The notes under the pieces were generated by a model, which was given only the letters and a program-made list of their open reading frames with translations, made no database searches and had not been told where the DNA came from. Below, one piece after another: positions 1 through 5,790 of a stretch of DNA of 7,326 bases (positions are counted from its first letter, which is position 1; each line of letters starts with the position of its first letter). The position numbers and the translations under genes were made by a program. The stretch is from Comamonadaceae bacterium (GTDB lineage Bacteria > Pseudomonadota > Gammaproteobacteria > Burkholderiales > Burkholderiaceae_C): assembly GCA_947374105.1 (NCBI GenBank), contig CANCAO010000073.1:1-7326 (forward strand), written 5' to 3'.

Positions 1-467
1 CCCACAGGCAGATGAATCTCAAGTGCCCAGTCAAACATCAGCCACAGCGCAGGCCCGGCCAGCACCATGCAAGTCAGCACCGAGAGGCGCTTGCGCGCCC
101 CGGCCAACCAAGCCACGCTGCCCACCAACAAGCCGATGGACAGGACATAGCCGAGGAAGGGCAGTAGCGCCACATAAGTCGCCAAGATGGCCAGCAAACC
201 CAGGGCCATGCGGTGCGGGTGTTCTGCCCCGGCTTCTTTCTTGGCTTCATTAGGCTCGACCGCTTCGTCCTTGTTTTTGCCGCCACTTTTCAAGAACAGC
301 GCCACACAGGCCAGTAGCAGCAACCCACCCACGCCCATGGGCACACCATTCGCGCCCACGCTATCGGCCAACAGGCTATCCTCAATGCCCCGCGCATAAA
401 ACAGGTAGCTGATGGCCAAGGCCGTGCCCACCAGCGCCGTGATGCGGTCCACGCGCTGGTCGGTCAT
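1..467 (-). CDS. TctB-family small membrane subunit of a tripartite tricarboxylate transporter (partial, C-terminus beyond window)
   Basis: This is probably the small integral membrane subunit (TctB) of a tripartite tricarboxylate transporter, which in the inner membrane works with the large TctA permease and a periplasmic TctC protein. I translated 155 codons from the ATG at 467; the frame is open to base 1, so the C-terminus lies outside. Hydrophobic segments fall at about residues 8-24, 43-60, 88-107 and 108-147 (the last is probably two helices). A charged lysine/glutamate-rich linker at about 61-86 separates the halves. The LLPFLGYVLSIGLL stretch (101-114) and the late WALEIHLPVG stretch resemble the third helix and the C-terminal end of TctB proteins. 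The ATG overlaps the stop of the upstream binding-protein gene (ATGA), so translation is probably coupled. A tctA gene should follow to the left. Identification rests on topology, context and weak motifs rather than a catalytic signature. Confidence 0.82.
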   Translation of the reverse strand, partial: MTDQRVDRITALVGTALAISYLFYARGIEDSLLADSVGANGVPMGVGGLLLLACVALFLKSGGKNKDEAVEPNEAKKEAGAEHPHRMALGLLAILATYVALLPFLGYVLSIGLLVGSVAWLAGARKRLSVLTCMVLAGPALWLMFDWALEIHLPV

Positions 468-1450
468 TTGATCAGCCCCATTTCTTTGAAAGCGGTAGCG
501 GTCTCTTGCGCCACCTCGGTGGTGAACTTGCGTGCGGCTTCGCGGCCCAGCACCATGGGCGTGAGGTGGTCTTTGGTGTAGTCGGCTTTGTAGGCGGGTA
601 AGGCCACTACTTTGCGCACCGCGTCTTCCCAGGTTTTGGCAATGGCATCGGGCATGCCTTTGGGTGAGGCAATGCCACGGAACTTGCGAATCACCACATT
701 GAGTCCCTGCTCTTTGGCCGTGGCTAGTTGCGGCAAACTCACCAGCCGCTGCTCGGACAGCGTGGCCAGCAGGCGGATCTTGCCCGCCTCCAGCTGGCCT
801 TGCAGTTCTTGCATCTCACCAATGCCGATGTCGTAAGTGCCGTTGAGCACACCGATCATCAAATCGCCTCCGCCTTCATGGCTGACGATGGGCACCTTGA
901 CGCCGCCCGCGCGCGCCAGCTTCTCCATGCCAATGCGCTCAAGAGACGCCGGGTTGGCCGCACCCCAGCGCGATTTACCGGGGTTGGCCTTGGCGTGGGC
1001 CACCACATCGTTCAGGCTTTTAAAAGGCGACTCGGTGCGGGTGTAGATCACCTCGGGGTCAATGAAGACGATCACCATCGGGTCCAGCCCGTCGTAGCCC
1101 ACGGGCGGTTTGGACAAGAGCGTGGTCTGGATGTAGGTGGGCGTGGTGCCGTAAAAAATGGAGCCATTGGGCGCGCCCTTGGCCACATTGGCCACCGCCG
1201 TGGCTCCGCTACCGCCGCGCACGTTCTCGACCGCGATGTTGGTTTTGAGCACGCCCGCTAGGTACTTGTTCAGATTGCGCAAAAACACGTCGGTTCCGCC
1301 GCCGGGGCTGGAGTGGGTCACGATCGTGACGCGGCTCACCGGGTAGGGGACAGGTGCTGAGGCAGTGGCTGATGCCGGAGTTTGGGCCAGCGCAACGCCG
1401 CTCACCAAAAAAGTCAGGCTGGCCGTGGCGAGCAGGGTGCGAAAAAGCAT
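464..1450 (-). CDS. TctC/Bug-family periplasmic substrate-binding protein of the tripartite tricarboxylate transporter
   Basis: This periplasmic solute receptor (328 aa with the start chosen here) would deliver a carboxylate to the TctAB permease encoded directly downstream. The start at 1450 gives a clean type I signal peptide, MLFRTLLATASLTFLVSGVALA, with cleavage before Gln23. The reading frame stays open to an ATG at 1558, but that would put 36 polar residues ahead of the signal peptide and read through AT-richer DNA containing a palindrome. No strong Shine-Dalgarno sequence precedes either start. The mature protein has the Bug architecture: a first beta strand VTIVTHSSPGGGTDVFLRNL (41-60) with the glycine-rich ligand loop and Asp54, then two alpha/beta lobes, and the usual VVALPAYK helix near 281-288. 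It is divergent from the other two Bug proteins here, lacking their PSKPI/L start. Because tctB overlaps its stop codon, it is the likely dedicated receptor. The ligand is unknown; citrate, tartrate or an aromatic acid are all possible for the family. Confidence 0.9.
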   Translation of the reverse strand: MLFRTLLATASLTFLVSGVALAQTPASATASAPVPYPVSRVTIVTHSSPGGGTDVFLRNLNKYLAGVLKTNIAVENVRGGSGATAVANVAKGAPNGSIFYGTTPTYIQTTLLSKPPVGYDGLDPMVIVFIDPEVIYTRTESPFKSLNDVVAHAKANPGKSRWGAANPASLERIGMEKLARAGGVKVPIVSHEGGGDLMIGVLNGTYDIGIGEMQELQGQLEAGKIRLLATLSEQRLVSLPQLATAKEQGLNVVIRKFRGIASPKGMPDAIAKTWEDAVRKVVALPAYKADYTKDHLTPMVLGREAARKFTTEVAQETATAFKEMGLIK

Positions 1451-1522
1451 GGCGAATCTTTGAAGAAAAGTGGAAAAACCGCGAAGCAAAACCCAAAGTG
1501 GATTGGTTTTTGTTCCATTGGA

Positions 1523-1537
1523 AAGAACGACGTTCTT
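1523..1537. promoter_or_regulatory. Perfect 7-1-7 palindrome, candidate operator upstream of the TctC-like gene
   Basis: The sequence AAGAACG-A-CGTTCTT is a perfect inverted repeat with a one-base centre. With one bulged A it extends to GGAAAGAACG / CGTTCTTCC (1520-1539). It lies 73 nt upstream of the preferred start at 1450, in the only sizeable non-coding gap between two minus-strand genes. Its size and symmetry fit binding of a dimeric repressor or activator, but no regulator gene is in the window and no strong -35/-10 pair could be placed beside it. Confidence 0.4.
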
Positions 1538-1564
1538 CCGGTTGAGAGCCTGCCTCATTAGGCT

Positions 1565-1582
1565 AAAAAACCAGCGCGCTAG
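1565..1582 (-). terminator. Weak stem-loop plus T-run, possible terminator of operon B
   Basis: Read on the minus strand, CTAG-CGCG-CTGG can fold into a 4-bp stem (one G-U pair) with a 4-nt loop, followed directly by six T residues. It begins about 35 nt after the stop codon of the Bug gene ending at 1618, the right place for a rho-independent terminator. The stem is short, so termination is uncertain. Confidence 0.25.
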
Positions 1583-1617
1583 CCATACGGGTTATCCCTA
1601 GACTTCGGGACGAAAAC

Positions 1618-2607
1618 TCAAGGCTGCTTGAGGTTCAGGCTCTCGATGGTGCGCTTCCAGTGCGCCAGGTCTTCCTTGATGAGCGTGGCAAATTCAGCCG
1701 GTGGCATGCCGCCGGGCACGATGCCCTGGGCCAGAAAAATCTCGCGCACCTCCGGGCTGTCGAGCGCGCGTTTGACCTCGGTGTACAGCTTTTGAATGAT
1801 GTCGGGCGGCGTGCCCGCCTTGGCCAGCAGGCCGTACCAGGCGCGGATGTTGTAGCTGGGGTAGCCCTGCTCGGCAATGCTGGGCACATCGGGCAACACC
1901 GCCACACGCCGGGCCGGGGCCATGGCCAAGGCGCGCAACTTGCCCGCCTTGATCTGGGCCAGACCAGTGCTCATGTCCAAAAACATGAATTGCACTTGCC
2001 CGCTCAGCAAATCCTGCATGGCTAGACTGGCACCCCGGTAGGGCACGTGCGTGACGTTGATGCCAGCGACTTGCGCAAACATGGCCCCGGCCAGATGCGC
2101 CGAGGTGCCGTTGCCGGATGAGCCATAGGCCAGCGTGCCCGGCTTGTCCTTGGCCAGGGCCACCAGCTCGGCCAGCGTCTTGGCCGGAAAGTCTGGCCGC
2201 ACCGCCAGCGCATGCGGAATGGAGCCCACTACGGTGATGGCGTCAAAATCGCGCGCCATGTCGTAGGGGTAGCTGGGCATCAAGGCCGGGTTGGTGACCG
2301 ACAAGATGGAAGGAAATGCCAGCGTGTAGCCGTCCGCCGGGGCGCGCGCCACCTCACCCAAAGCGATAAGGCCGCCACCCCCGGCCTTGTTCTCGATGAT
2401 GATGGGCTGGCCCATGCTTTGCGTCATGGATTTACCGATGGTGCGTGCCATCAAGTCGGTGGGGCCGCCGGGGGCGAAGGGCACGATGATGCGCAGGGGT
2501 TTGCTCGGGAAGGTCTGTGTTTGACCCAAAATTGGAAGGTAAATTGTCGCGCAGAGCAATAAAACAGTGCGTAAGCAGCTATTTAATTGATAGCAATTGT
2601 TTTTCAT
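1618..2607 (-). CDS. Bug-family (TctC-like) periplasmic solute-binding protein, orphan, coupled to alpha/beta hydrolase
   Basis: This 329-aa Bug-type protein is exported and binds a small, usually carboxylate, solute in the periplasm. A signal peptide with hydrophobic core LRTVLLLCATIYLPIL (12-27) precedes a mature start near Gln29. The Bug signatures follow in order: FPSKPLRIIVPFAPGGPTDLMAR (33-55) with the ligand-loop glycines and Asp51; APADGYTL, the family's conserved turn after the first domain; the AYGSSGNGTSAHL loop; VTHVPYRGASLAMQDLLSGQ; the KAGKLRALA strand; and the late LPDVPSIAEQGYP motif. The ATG overlaps the hydrolase stop (ATGA), and GAGGA lies about 6 nt upstream, so it is translated with that enzyme. 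No TctA/TctB genes directly follow, although the tct operon lies 167 nt downstream. It could use that permease, act in sensing, or be an orphan, as many Bug proteins are. Family assignment is secure; the ligand is unknown. Confidence 0.93.
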   Translation of the reverse strand: MKNNCYQLNSCLRTVLLLCATIYLPILGQTQTFPSKPLRIIVPFAPGGPTDLMARTIGKSMTQSMGQPIIIENKAGGGGLIALGEVARAPADGYTLAFPSILSVTNPALMPSYPYDMARDFDAITVVGSIPHALAVRPDFPAKTLAELVALAKDKPGTLAYGSSGNGTSAHLAGAMFAQVAGINVTHVPYRGASLAMQDLLSGQVQFMFLDMSTGLAQIKAGKLRALAMAPARRVAVLPDVPSIAEQGYPSYNIRAWYGLLAKAGTPPDIIQKLYTEVKRALDSPEVREIFLAQGIVPGGMPPAEFATLIKEDLAHWKRTIESLNLKQP

Positions 2608-3440
2608 GCTGCGTCCTCAGACAAGTGCTCAAGCAATAGCCGGTTGATCTCATCCGCGCTTTCATACTGCACCCAGTGGCCCACACCGGGCACGATGAGT
2701 GCCTGACGCTGCGGCTGGCCTTCGGTCAATGATTTCACCAACACAGCGGGCTCGGCGGTCACGTCATGCTCACCCCAGACTAGCAGCATCGGCATTTGAG
2801 ATAGCTTGAGCGCCTCACTCAAGCCACCCGCCATCGAAATTGGACGGCTGCGAAAGCGCGTGCGCTGGCAGGCCTCGGTATGCAACTGGAGCGCCACGTC
2901 GTCCAATTGGGCCGGGTCATACAACATGTGCATCTCCAGGTTGTGGCGCATACAGGCTTGGACGGCTTCCTGCGTTTTCGCCCGGTGCCAGTTTTGCAAT
3001 TCACCGCGTGGGCGCCTGCGCCCGCCGTGGCCTGCGGGGCCCAGCAGCACCAGGCGGCGAATTTTTTGCCGCCGCGCCGCAATCTGGGCCGCCACCAGTC
3101 CACCAAAGGAAAACCCCACCAGATCGATCCAGCTATCGGGGCCGACCAGTGTGTCCAGACTGCTCAGCGTGGCGTGGACCAGCTTGGCCATGTCGCCTGA
3201 GCGGCCCTCACCCAAATCGTCCGAATCACCGTAGCCCGGCAAGTCGGGCACCCACACCGTGAAGCGCATGGCCAGGGCTTCGATGTTGCGCACCCAGTGC
3301 AGCCAACTGCCGTGGCCACCGTGCAACAGCACCAGAGGCGGGCCTTCACCAAATTGGCGCCAGCAGACCAAGCGGCCTTGCACTTCCACCCTATGGCGGG
3401 TAGCTTGGGCGTTGAGTTGGGTGATGAATGAATCCGACAT
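2604..3440 (-). CDS. Alpha/beta-fold hydrolase (meta-cleavage hydrolase/esterase-like)
   Basis: This 278-aa cytoplasmic alpha/beta hydrolase would cleave an ester, lactone or C-C bond of an unidentified substrate. All catalytic elements are visible: oxyanion-hole motif LLHGGHG (38-44), strand and loop PDLPGYGDSD (65-74), the nucleophile elbow GFSFGG with Ser111, the acid in VWGEHD (Asp226), and the base in PGVGHW (His255). Between them lies a cap region (about 140-210) rich in Arg and His. Length and motif order match the MhpC/BphD-like C-C hydrolases and related carboxylesterases, but the cap that sets specificity is not diagnostic. There is no signal peptide. Few start alternatives exist, and the chosen ATG has no obvious Shine-Dalgarno sequence. 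The predicted promoter would give a leader of only about 10 nt. The stop overlaps the next ATG (Bug protein), so enzyme and binding protein probably serve the same compound. Confidence 0.9.
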   Translation of the reverse strand: MSDSFITQLNAQATRHRVEVQGRLVCWRQFGEGPPLVLLHGGHGSWLHWVRNIEALAMRFTVWVPDLPGYGDSDDLGEGRSGDMAKLVHATLSSLDTLVGPDSWIDLVGFSFGGLVAAQIAARRQKIRRLVLLGPAGHGGRRRPRGELQNWHRAKTQEAVQACMRHNLEMHMLYDPAQLDDVALQLHTEACQRTRFRSRPISMAGGLSEALKLSQMPMLLVWGEHDVTAEPAVLVKSLTEGQPQRQALIVPGVGHWVQYESADEINRLLLEHLSEDAA

Positions 3441-3456
3441 AAGAGCGAAATACTTG

Positions 3457-3484
3457 AGTATGGAATGAAGGCTATTATGGTCAA
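3457..3484 (-). promoter_or_regulatory. Candidate sigma-70 promoter for the hydrolase-Bug operon
   Basis: On the minus strand TTGACC (3479-3484; 5 of 6 to the -35 consensus) is followed after 16 nt by CATACT (3457-3462; 4 of 6 to the -10 consensus). Transcription would begin near 3450, leaving a leader of about 10 nt before the hydrolase ATG at 3440. It sits in the 69-nt divergent region shared with the deacetylase gene. Confidence 0.45.
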
Positions 3485-3497
3485 ACGATATTTTGCA

Positions 3498-3503
3498 AGG
3501 TGA
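3498..3503 (+). promoter_or_regulatory. Shine-Dalgarno sequence of the deacetylase gene
   Basis: AAGGTGA, ending at 3503, lies about 6-8 nt before the ATG at 3510. It supports that start over the in-frame ATG at 3546, which lies inside the signal peptide and has no comparable site. Confidence 0.6.
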
Positions 3504-3509
3504 AGACGG

Positions 3510-4256
3510 ATGCGGTTTGACTTCAAATCATTGGTGCTCAAACGTATGCTGGCCGTGGCTTGTTTTTTTTGTTGCACTGCATGGGCGCAAACGCAGCCGA
3601 CGGAAATCCACGACCGCATTTACCAGGAGCCCACCCACGCGAACAAGCGTGTCGCACTGACGCTGGACGCCTGCTCGGGGGTGATGGACGATGACCTGGT
3701 TCAGTTTCTGATCCGCAACCGGATTCCCGCCACGCTATTTGCCACCAAGAAGTGGTTGGACAGGAACGCCAAGGGCACCGCGCTTCTCAAATCTCATCTG
3801 GATTTGTTTGATATTGAAGACCATGGCGAAAACCACATCCCCGCCGTCATTGGCGCGGGTCGCAAGGTCTATGGCATTCCCGGTGAGCCCGACATGCTGC
3901 ATCTGCGCAAAGAGGTGTTGGAAGGTGCCAAAGCCATCGAAGTCGCCACCGGCGTGCCGCCCCATTGGTACCGGGGTGCGACGGCCGAATACGACCAAGC
4001 CGCTGCGGACGAGATTCGCCGCATGGGCTACAAGATCGCGGGCTTTTCGGTCAACGCAGACGCCGGGGCCACCTTGAAAAAAGCACAGATCGTTGACCGG
4101 CTACACCATGTGCGTGGCGGCGACGTCATCATTGCCCACATGAACAAGCCCACGTCTGACACCGCTGAAGGCTTGGCTGTGGGCCTGCTCGACATCCTGC
4201 GGCGCGGGCTGGTGTTTGTGCGGCTGGATGAGGTGGAGTTGGTCGAGGTTAAATAG
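3510..4256 (+). CDS. Exported polysaccharide deacetylase (NodB homology domain, carbohydrate esterase 4-like)
   Basis: This 248-aa protein is a NodB-fold, metal-dependent deacetylase predicted to act outside the cytoplasm, removing acetyl groups from an amino-sugar polymer such as peptidoglycan, chitin-like or exopolysaccharide chains. An N-terminal signal peptide (core about 10-25, MLAVACFFCCTAWA then Gln27) is followed by the NodB motifs. Motif 1 is LTLDACSG (50-57) with catalytic-type Asp53. Motif 2 is DHGENH (His105 and His109, H-x3-H metal ligands). Motif 3 is WYRGATAEYD (Arg155). The last is GDVIIAHMN (His210). Motif 1 departs from TFDDG: the second, metal-binding Asp is replaced by Ala54. 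It is the only plus-strand gene, with its own Shine-Dalgarno sequence, and is divergent from the hydrolase operon. Its coding end overlaps that of the opposite SBP gene by 8 nt. Nothing ties it functionally to the transport genes. Fold is confident; substrate is unknown. Confidence 0.9.
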   Translation: MRFDFKSLVLKRMLAVACFFCCTAWAQTQPTEIHDRIYQEPTHANKRVALTLDACSGVMDDDLVQFLIRNRIPATLFATKKWLDRNAKGTALLKSHLDLFDIEDHGENHIPAVIGAGRKVYGIPGEPDMLHLRKEVLEGAKAIEVATGVPPHWYRGATAEYDQAAADEIRRMGYKIAGFSVNADAGATLKKAQIVDRLHHVRGGDVIIAHMNKPTSDTAEGLAVGLLDILRRGLVFVRLDEVELVEVK

Positions 4257-4980
4257 CAGGCCCGGCCACCGTCGCGCCCTGAATGCCGTGGCGCTTCATG
4301 GACTCGGCCACAAAGCCGCTGGCTTTCATCTCTTCCACATACGCGTGCAGGTAGGTTGCCGCTGCCGCGCCGCGGCTTTTGGGCGTGCCCATGGCTTGAC
4401 GGATTTCCATGAAGCGGCCGGGCAGCAAGCGCAGGCCGGGGATGCGCTTGGCATCGGCCTCTAGCTGTTGTTTGACGCCTGCAGCCACGTCCAGGCCCTG
4501 CGCGATGAAGGTGTCCACCACGGCGGGGGAGCTGAGTGCGCGCACGATTTGGGCGTGCTTGATCTCGCGGGTCAGATACAGGTCATAGGCGCTACCAGCG
4601 CCCACAGTGACGCTCACGCCCGCTTGATCGACATCCTCATTACGTTGCAAGGGCGATGCTTCGCGCACCATGTAGCAACCCTCAATCAAGACGTAGGGCA
4701 GGGTGAAGGAAATCTCTGCGCCGCGCAGGGGATCAACGGCAAAGAAGCCCACGTCAGCGCGCTCGTTTTTAACCGCGTCCACCGACTTGCCTGCGGTGTC
4801 AAAAACCACCAGTTCGACCTCGACACCCAAGCGTTTGGCCAGGTTGCGTGCCAGGTCGATGGATATGCCATAAGGTTGACCCGTGGCCGGGTCTTTGTTG
4901 GCCAGTATCGGGTTGCCCATGTTGATGGAGGCGCGCAGGGTGCCGGTGGGGGCGAAGGTGGTGGCAAGGGACGTGGTCAT
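4249..4980 (-). CDS. Leaderless amino-acid-ABC-type solute-binding domain protein (SBP_bac_3-like)
   Basis: This 243-aa protein has the type II periplasmic binding fold of polar amino-acid ABC receptors. The features are TGTLRASINMGNP (12-24), then DPATGQPYGISIDLARNLAKRLGV (30-53), the F-D pair at 60-61, the ERADVGFFAVDPLR stretch (73-86), FTLPYVLIEGCYMV (92-105), and the second-lobe VTVGAGSAYDLYL (124-136). With the start at 4980 there is no hydrophobic signal peptide. The frame is open to an ATG at 5103, but those 41 extra residues are also not a signal peptide and would overlap the upstream gene by about 100 nt. The protein may therefore be cytoplasmic, or its start may be misjudged. No ABC permease or ATPase is nearby. 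It lies 19 nt after the MBL hydrolase and ends operon A. It could be a binding or sensing protein, or an enzyme built on this fold as cyclohexadienyl dehydratase is; the sequence does not decide. Confidence 0.85.
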   Translation of the reverse strand: MTTSLATTFAPTGTLRASINMGNPILANKDPATGQPYGISIDLARNLAKRLGVEVELVVFDTAGKSVDAVKNERADVGFFAVDPLRGAEISFTLPYVLIEGCYMVREASPLQRNEDVDQAGVSVTVGAGSAYDLYLTREIKHAQIVRALSSPAVVDTFIAQGLDVAAGVKQQLEADAKRIPGLRLLPGRFMEIRQAMGTPKSRGAAAATYLHAYVEEMKASGFVAESMKRHGIQGATVAGPAI

Positions 4981-4999
4981 GGTGTGTTTCAAAAAAGTG

Positions 5000-5773
5000 T
5001 TATCGATAAGCGGGGCCAAACCCGGCTTCGCAGCACAGGTCAATCGTGGAGATGGTCTCAATGCTTTCAGAGAACCATGCTGCGATGGCGGCGCGGCGCT
5101 CACCGATGTACTCGGGTTGGCCTGTGGCGTCCAAGCGCATGCTCAGGTCATGGCCGGGCACCAGCACCGTGCCGGGTGTGGCGCGCCAGGTACGCCAGAT
5201 GACCTTGAGCGACTCGCCGCTCTGGGCGTGGTCTTCGCTGGCGTCCACAGCACCGCACTGCAGCTCGGCCCGGTTCTTGGCCGCGTCCCCGGTGAAGAGC
5301 ACCGGCACGTCATTGGCAGTGAGCAAAAAAACCAAATGACCTGGCGTGTGACCGGGTGCGCGGATGGCTTGCAGGTCGGGCAAGAATTCTTCGTCACCGG
5401 CAATGCGCCGCACCCGTGGCGAGACGTTCAACTCGCGCACATACAGCTCAGGCAGCGGATTAAAGCCGGGGGGCTGGCTGGCGGCCCAGCTCAACTCGTC
5501 AGCACCGATCCACACCGTGGCATTCGGGAAGAGCGTGAAGTTGACCGCGTGGTCATAGTGGGCGTGGGTCAGCACCACGTCGGTCACGTCATTCGCGTCA
5601 ACTCCGTGTGCACGCAGTTGCTTGGCCAGCTCGCGGCGCACGCCGAACGCGCCCACGTCCACCAAGACCACACGGCCCGCGCCGCGCAGCAGGCTTACGG
5701 TGCTCCAGCCCAAGCCGCCGTGGCACACAGACTTGCCGGGGAAGCCTTGAATCAACACATCCATTTGGTACAT
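5000..5773 (-). CDS. Metallo-beta-lactamase-fold hydrolase (lactonase/glyoxalase II-like)
   Basis: This 257-aa soluble MBL-fold hydrolase has a complete dinuclear metal site: LTHAHYDH (His70, His72, Asp74, His75), APGHTPGH (His142 and His146), FTGDAAKN (Asp163) and VPGHD (His208). The motif order and size suit the lactonase, glyoxalase II and quorum-quenching branch, so the likely reaction is water-driven opening of a lactone, thioester or ester. The sequence does not separate these, and a true beta-lactamase seems unlikely given no signal peptide. The start at 5773 is supported by GAAGGAG ending about 7 nt upstream; Met4 is the alternative. It begins 17 nt after the stop of the Bug gene and is followed 19 nt later by the leaderless binding protein, so it is central in a four-gene operon with a dehydrogenase. 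Confidence 0.92.
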   Translation of the reverse strand: MYQMDVLIQGFPGKSVCHGGLGWSTVSLLRGAGRVVLVDVGAFGVRRELAKQLRAHGVDANDVTDVVLTHAHYDHAVNFTLFPNATVWIGADELSWAASQPPGFNPLPELYVRELNVSPRVRRIAGDEEFLPDLQAIRAPGHTPGHLVFLLTANDVPVLFTGDAAKNRAELQCGAVDASEDHAQSGESLKVIWRTWRATPGTVLVPGHDLSMRLDATGQPEYIGERRAAIAAWFSESIETISTIDLCCEAGFGPAYR

Positions 5774-5790
5774 CGCGCGACTCCTTCGAA

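Larger units (their letters stand above)
1451..1617. other. Intergenic region between operon B and the tct operon
   Basis: This 167-nt gap separates the stop of the second Bug gene (1618) from the preferred start of the TctC-like gene (1450). It is visibly richer in A and T than the flanking genes. It holds the 7-1-7 palindrome (1523-1537) and a weak stem-loop with a T-run (1565-1582). Its length, against the 4-nt overlaps on either side, suggests that the tct genes have their own promoter. I could not place a convincing sigma-70 promoter in it. Confidence 0.55.

Noticed and set aside
728..1261. A 177-codon plus-strand frame opposite the TctC-like gene
   Set aside because: It is rich in His, Arg, Gly and Ala with no domain; the minus strand encodes a clear binding protein.
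1451..1558. N-terminal extension of the TctC-like protein from ATG 1558
   Set aside because: It would place 36 polar residues before an otherwise ideal signal peptide, in AT-richer DNA with a palindrome and no Shine-Dalgarno sequence.
3546..3600. Lipoprotein reading of the deacetylase signal (cysteines at 18, 21 and 22)
   Set aside because: The residues before these cysteines do not give a good lipobox, whereas AWA-Gln (24-27) is a normal type I cleavage site.
4981..5103. N-terminal extension of the SBP from ATG 5103
   Set aside because: It overlaps the MBL hydrolase gene by about 100 nt and supplies no signal peptide or family sequence; the binding domain begins just after the ATG at 4980.
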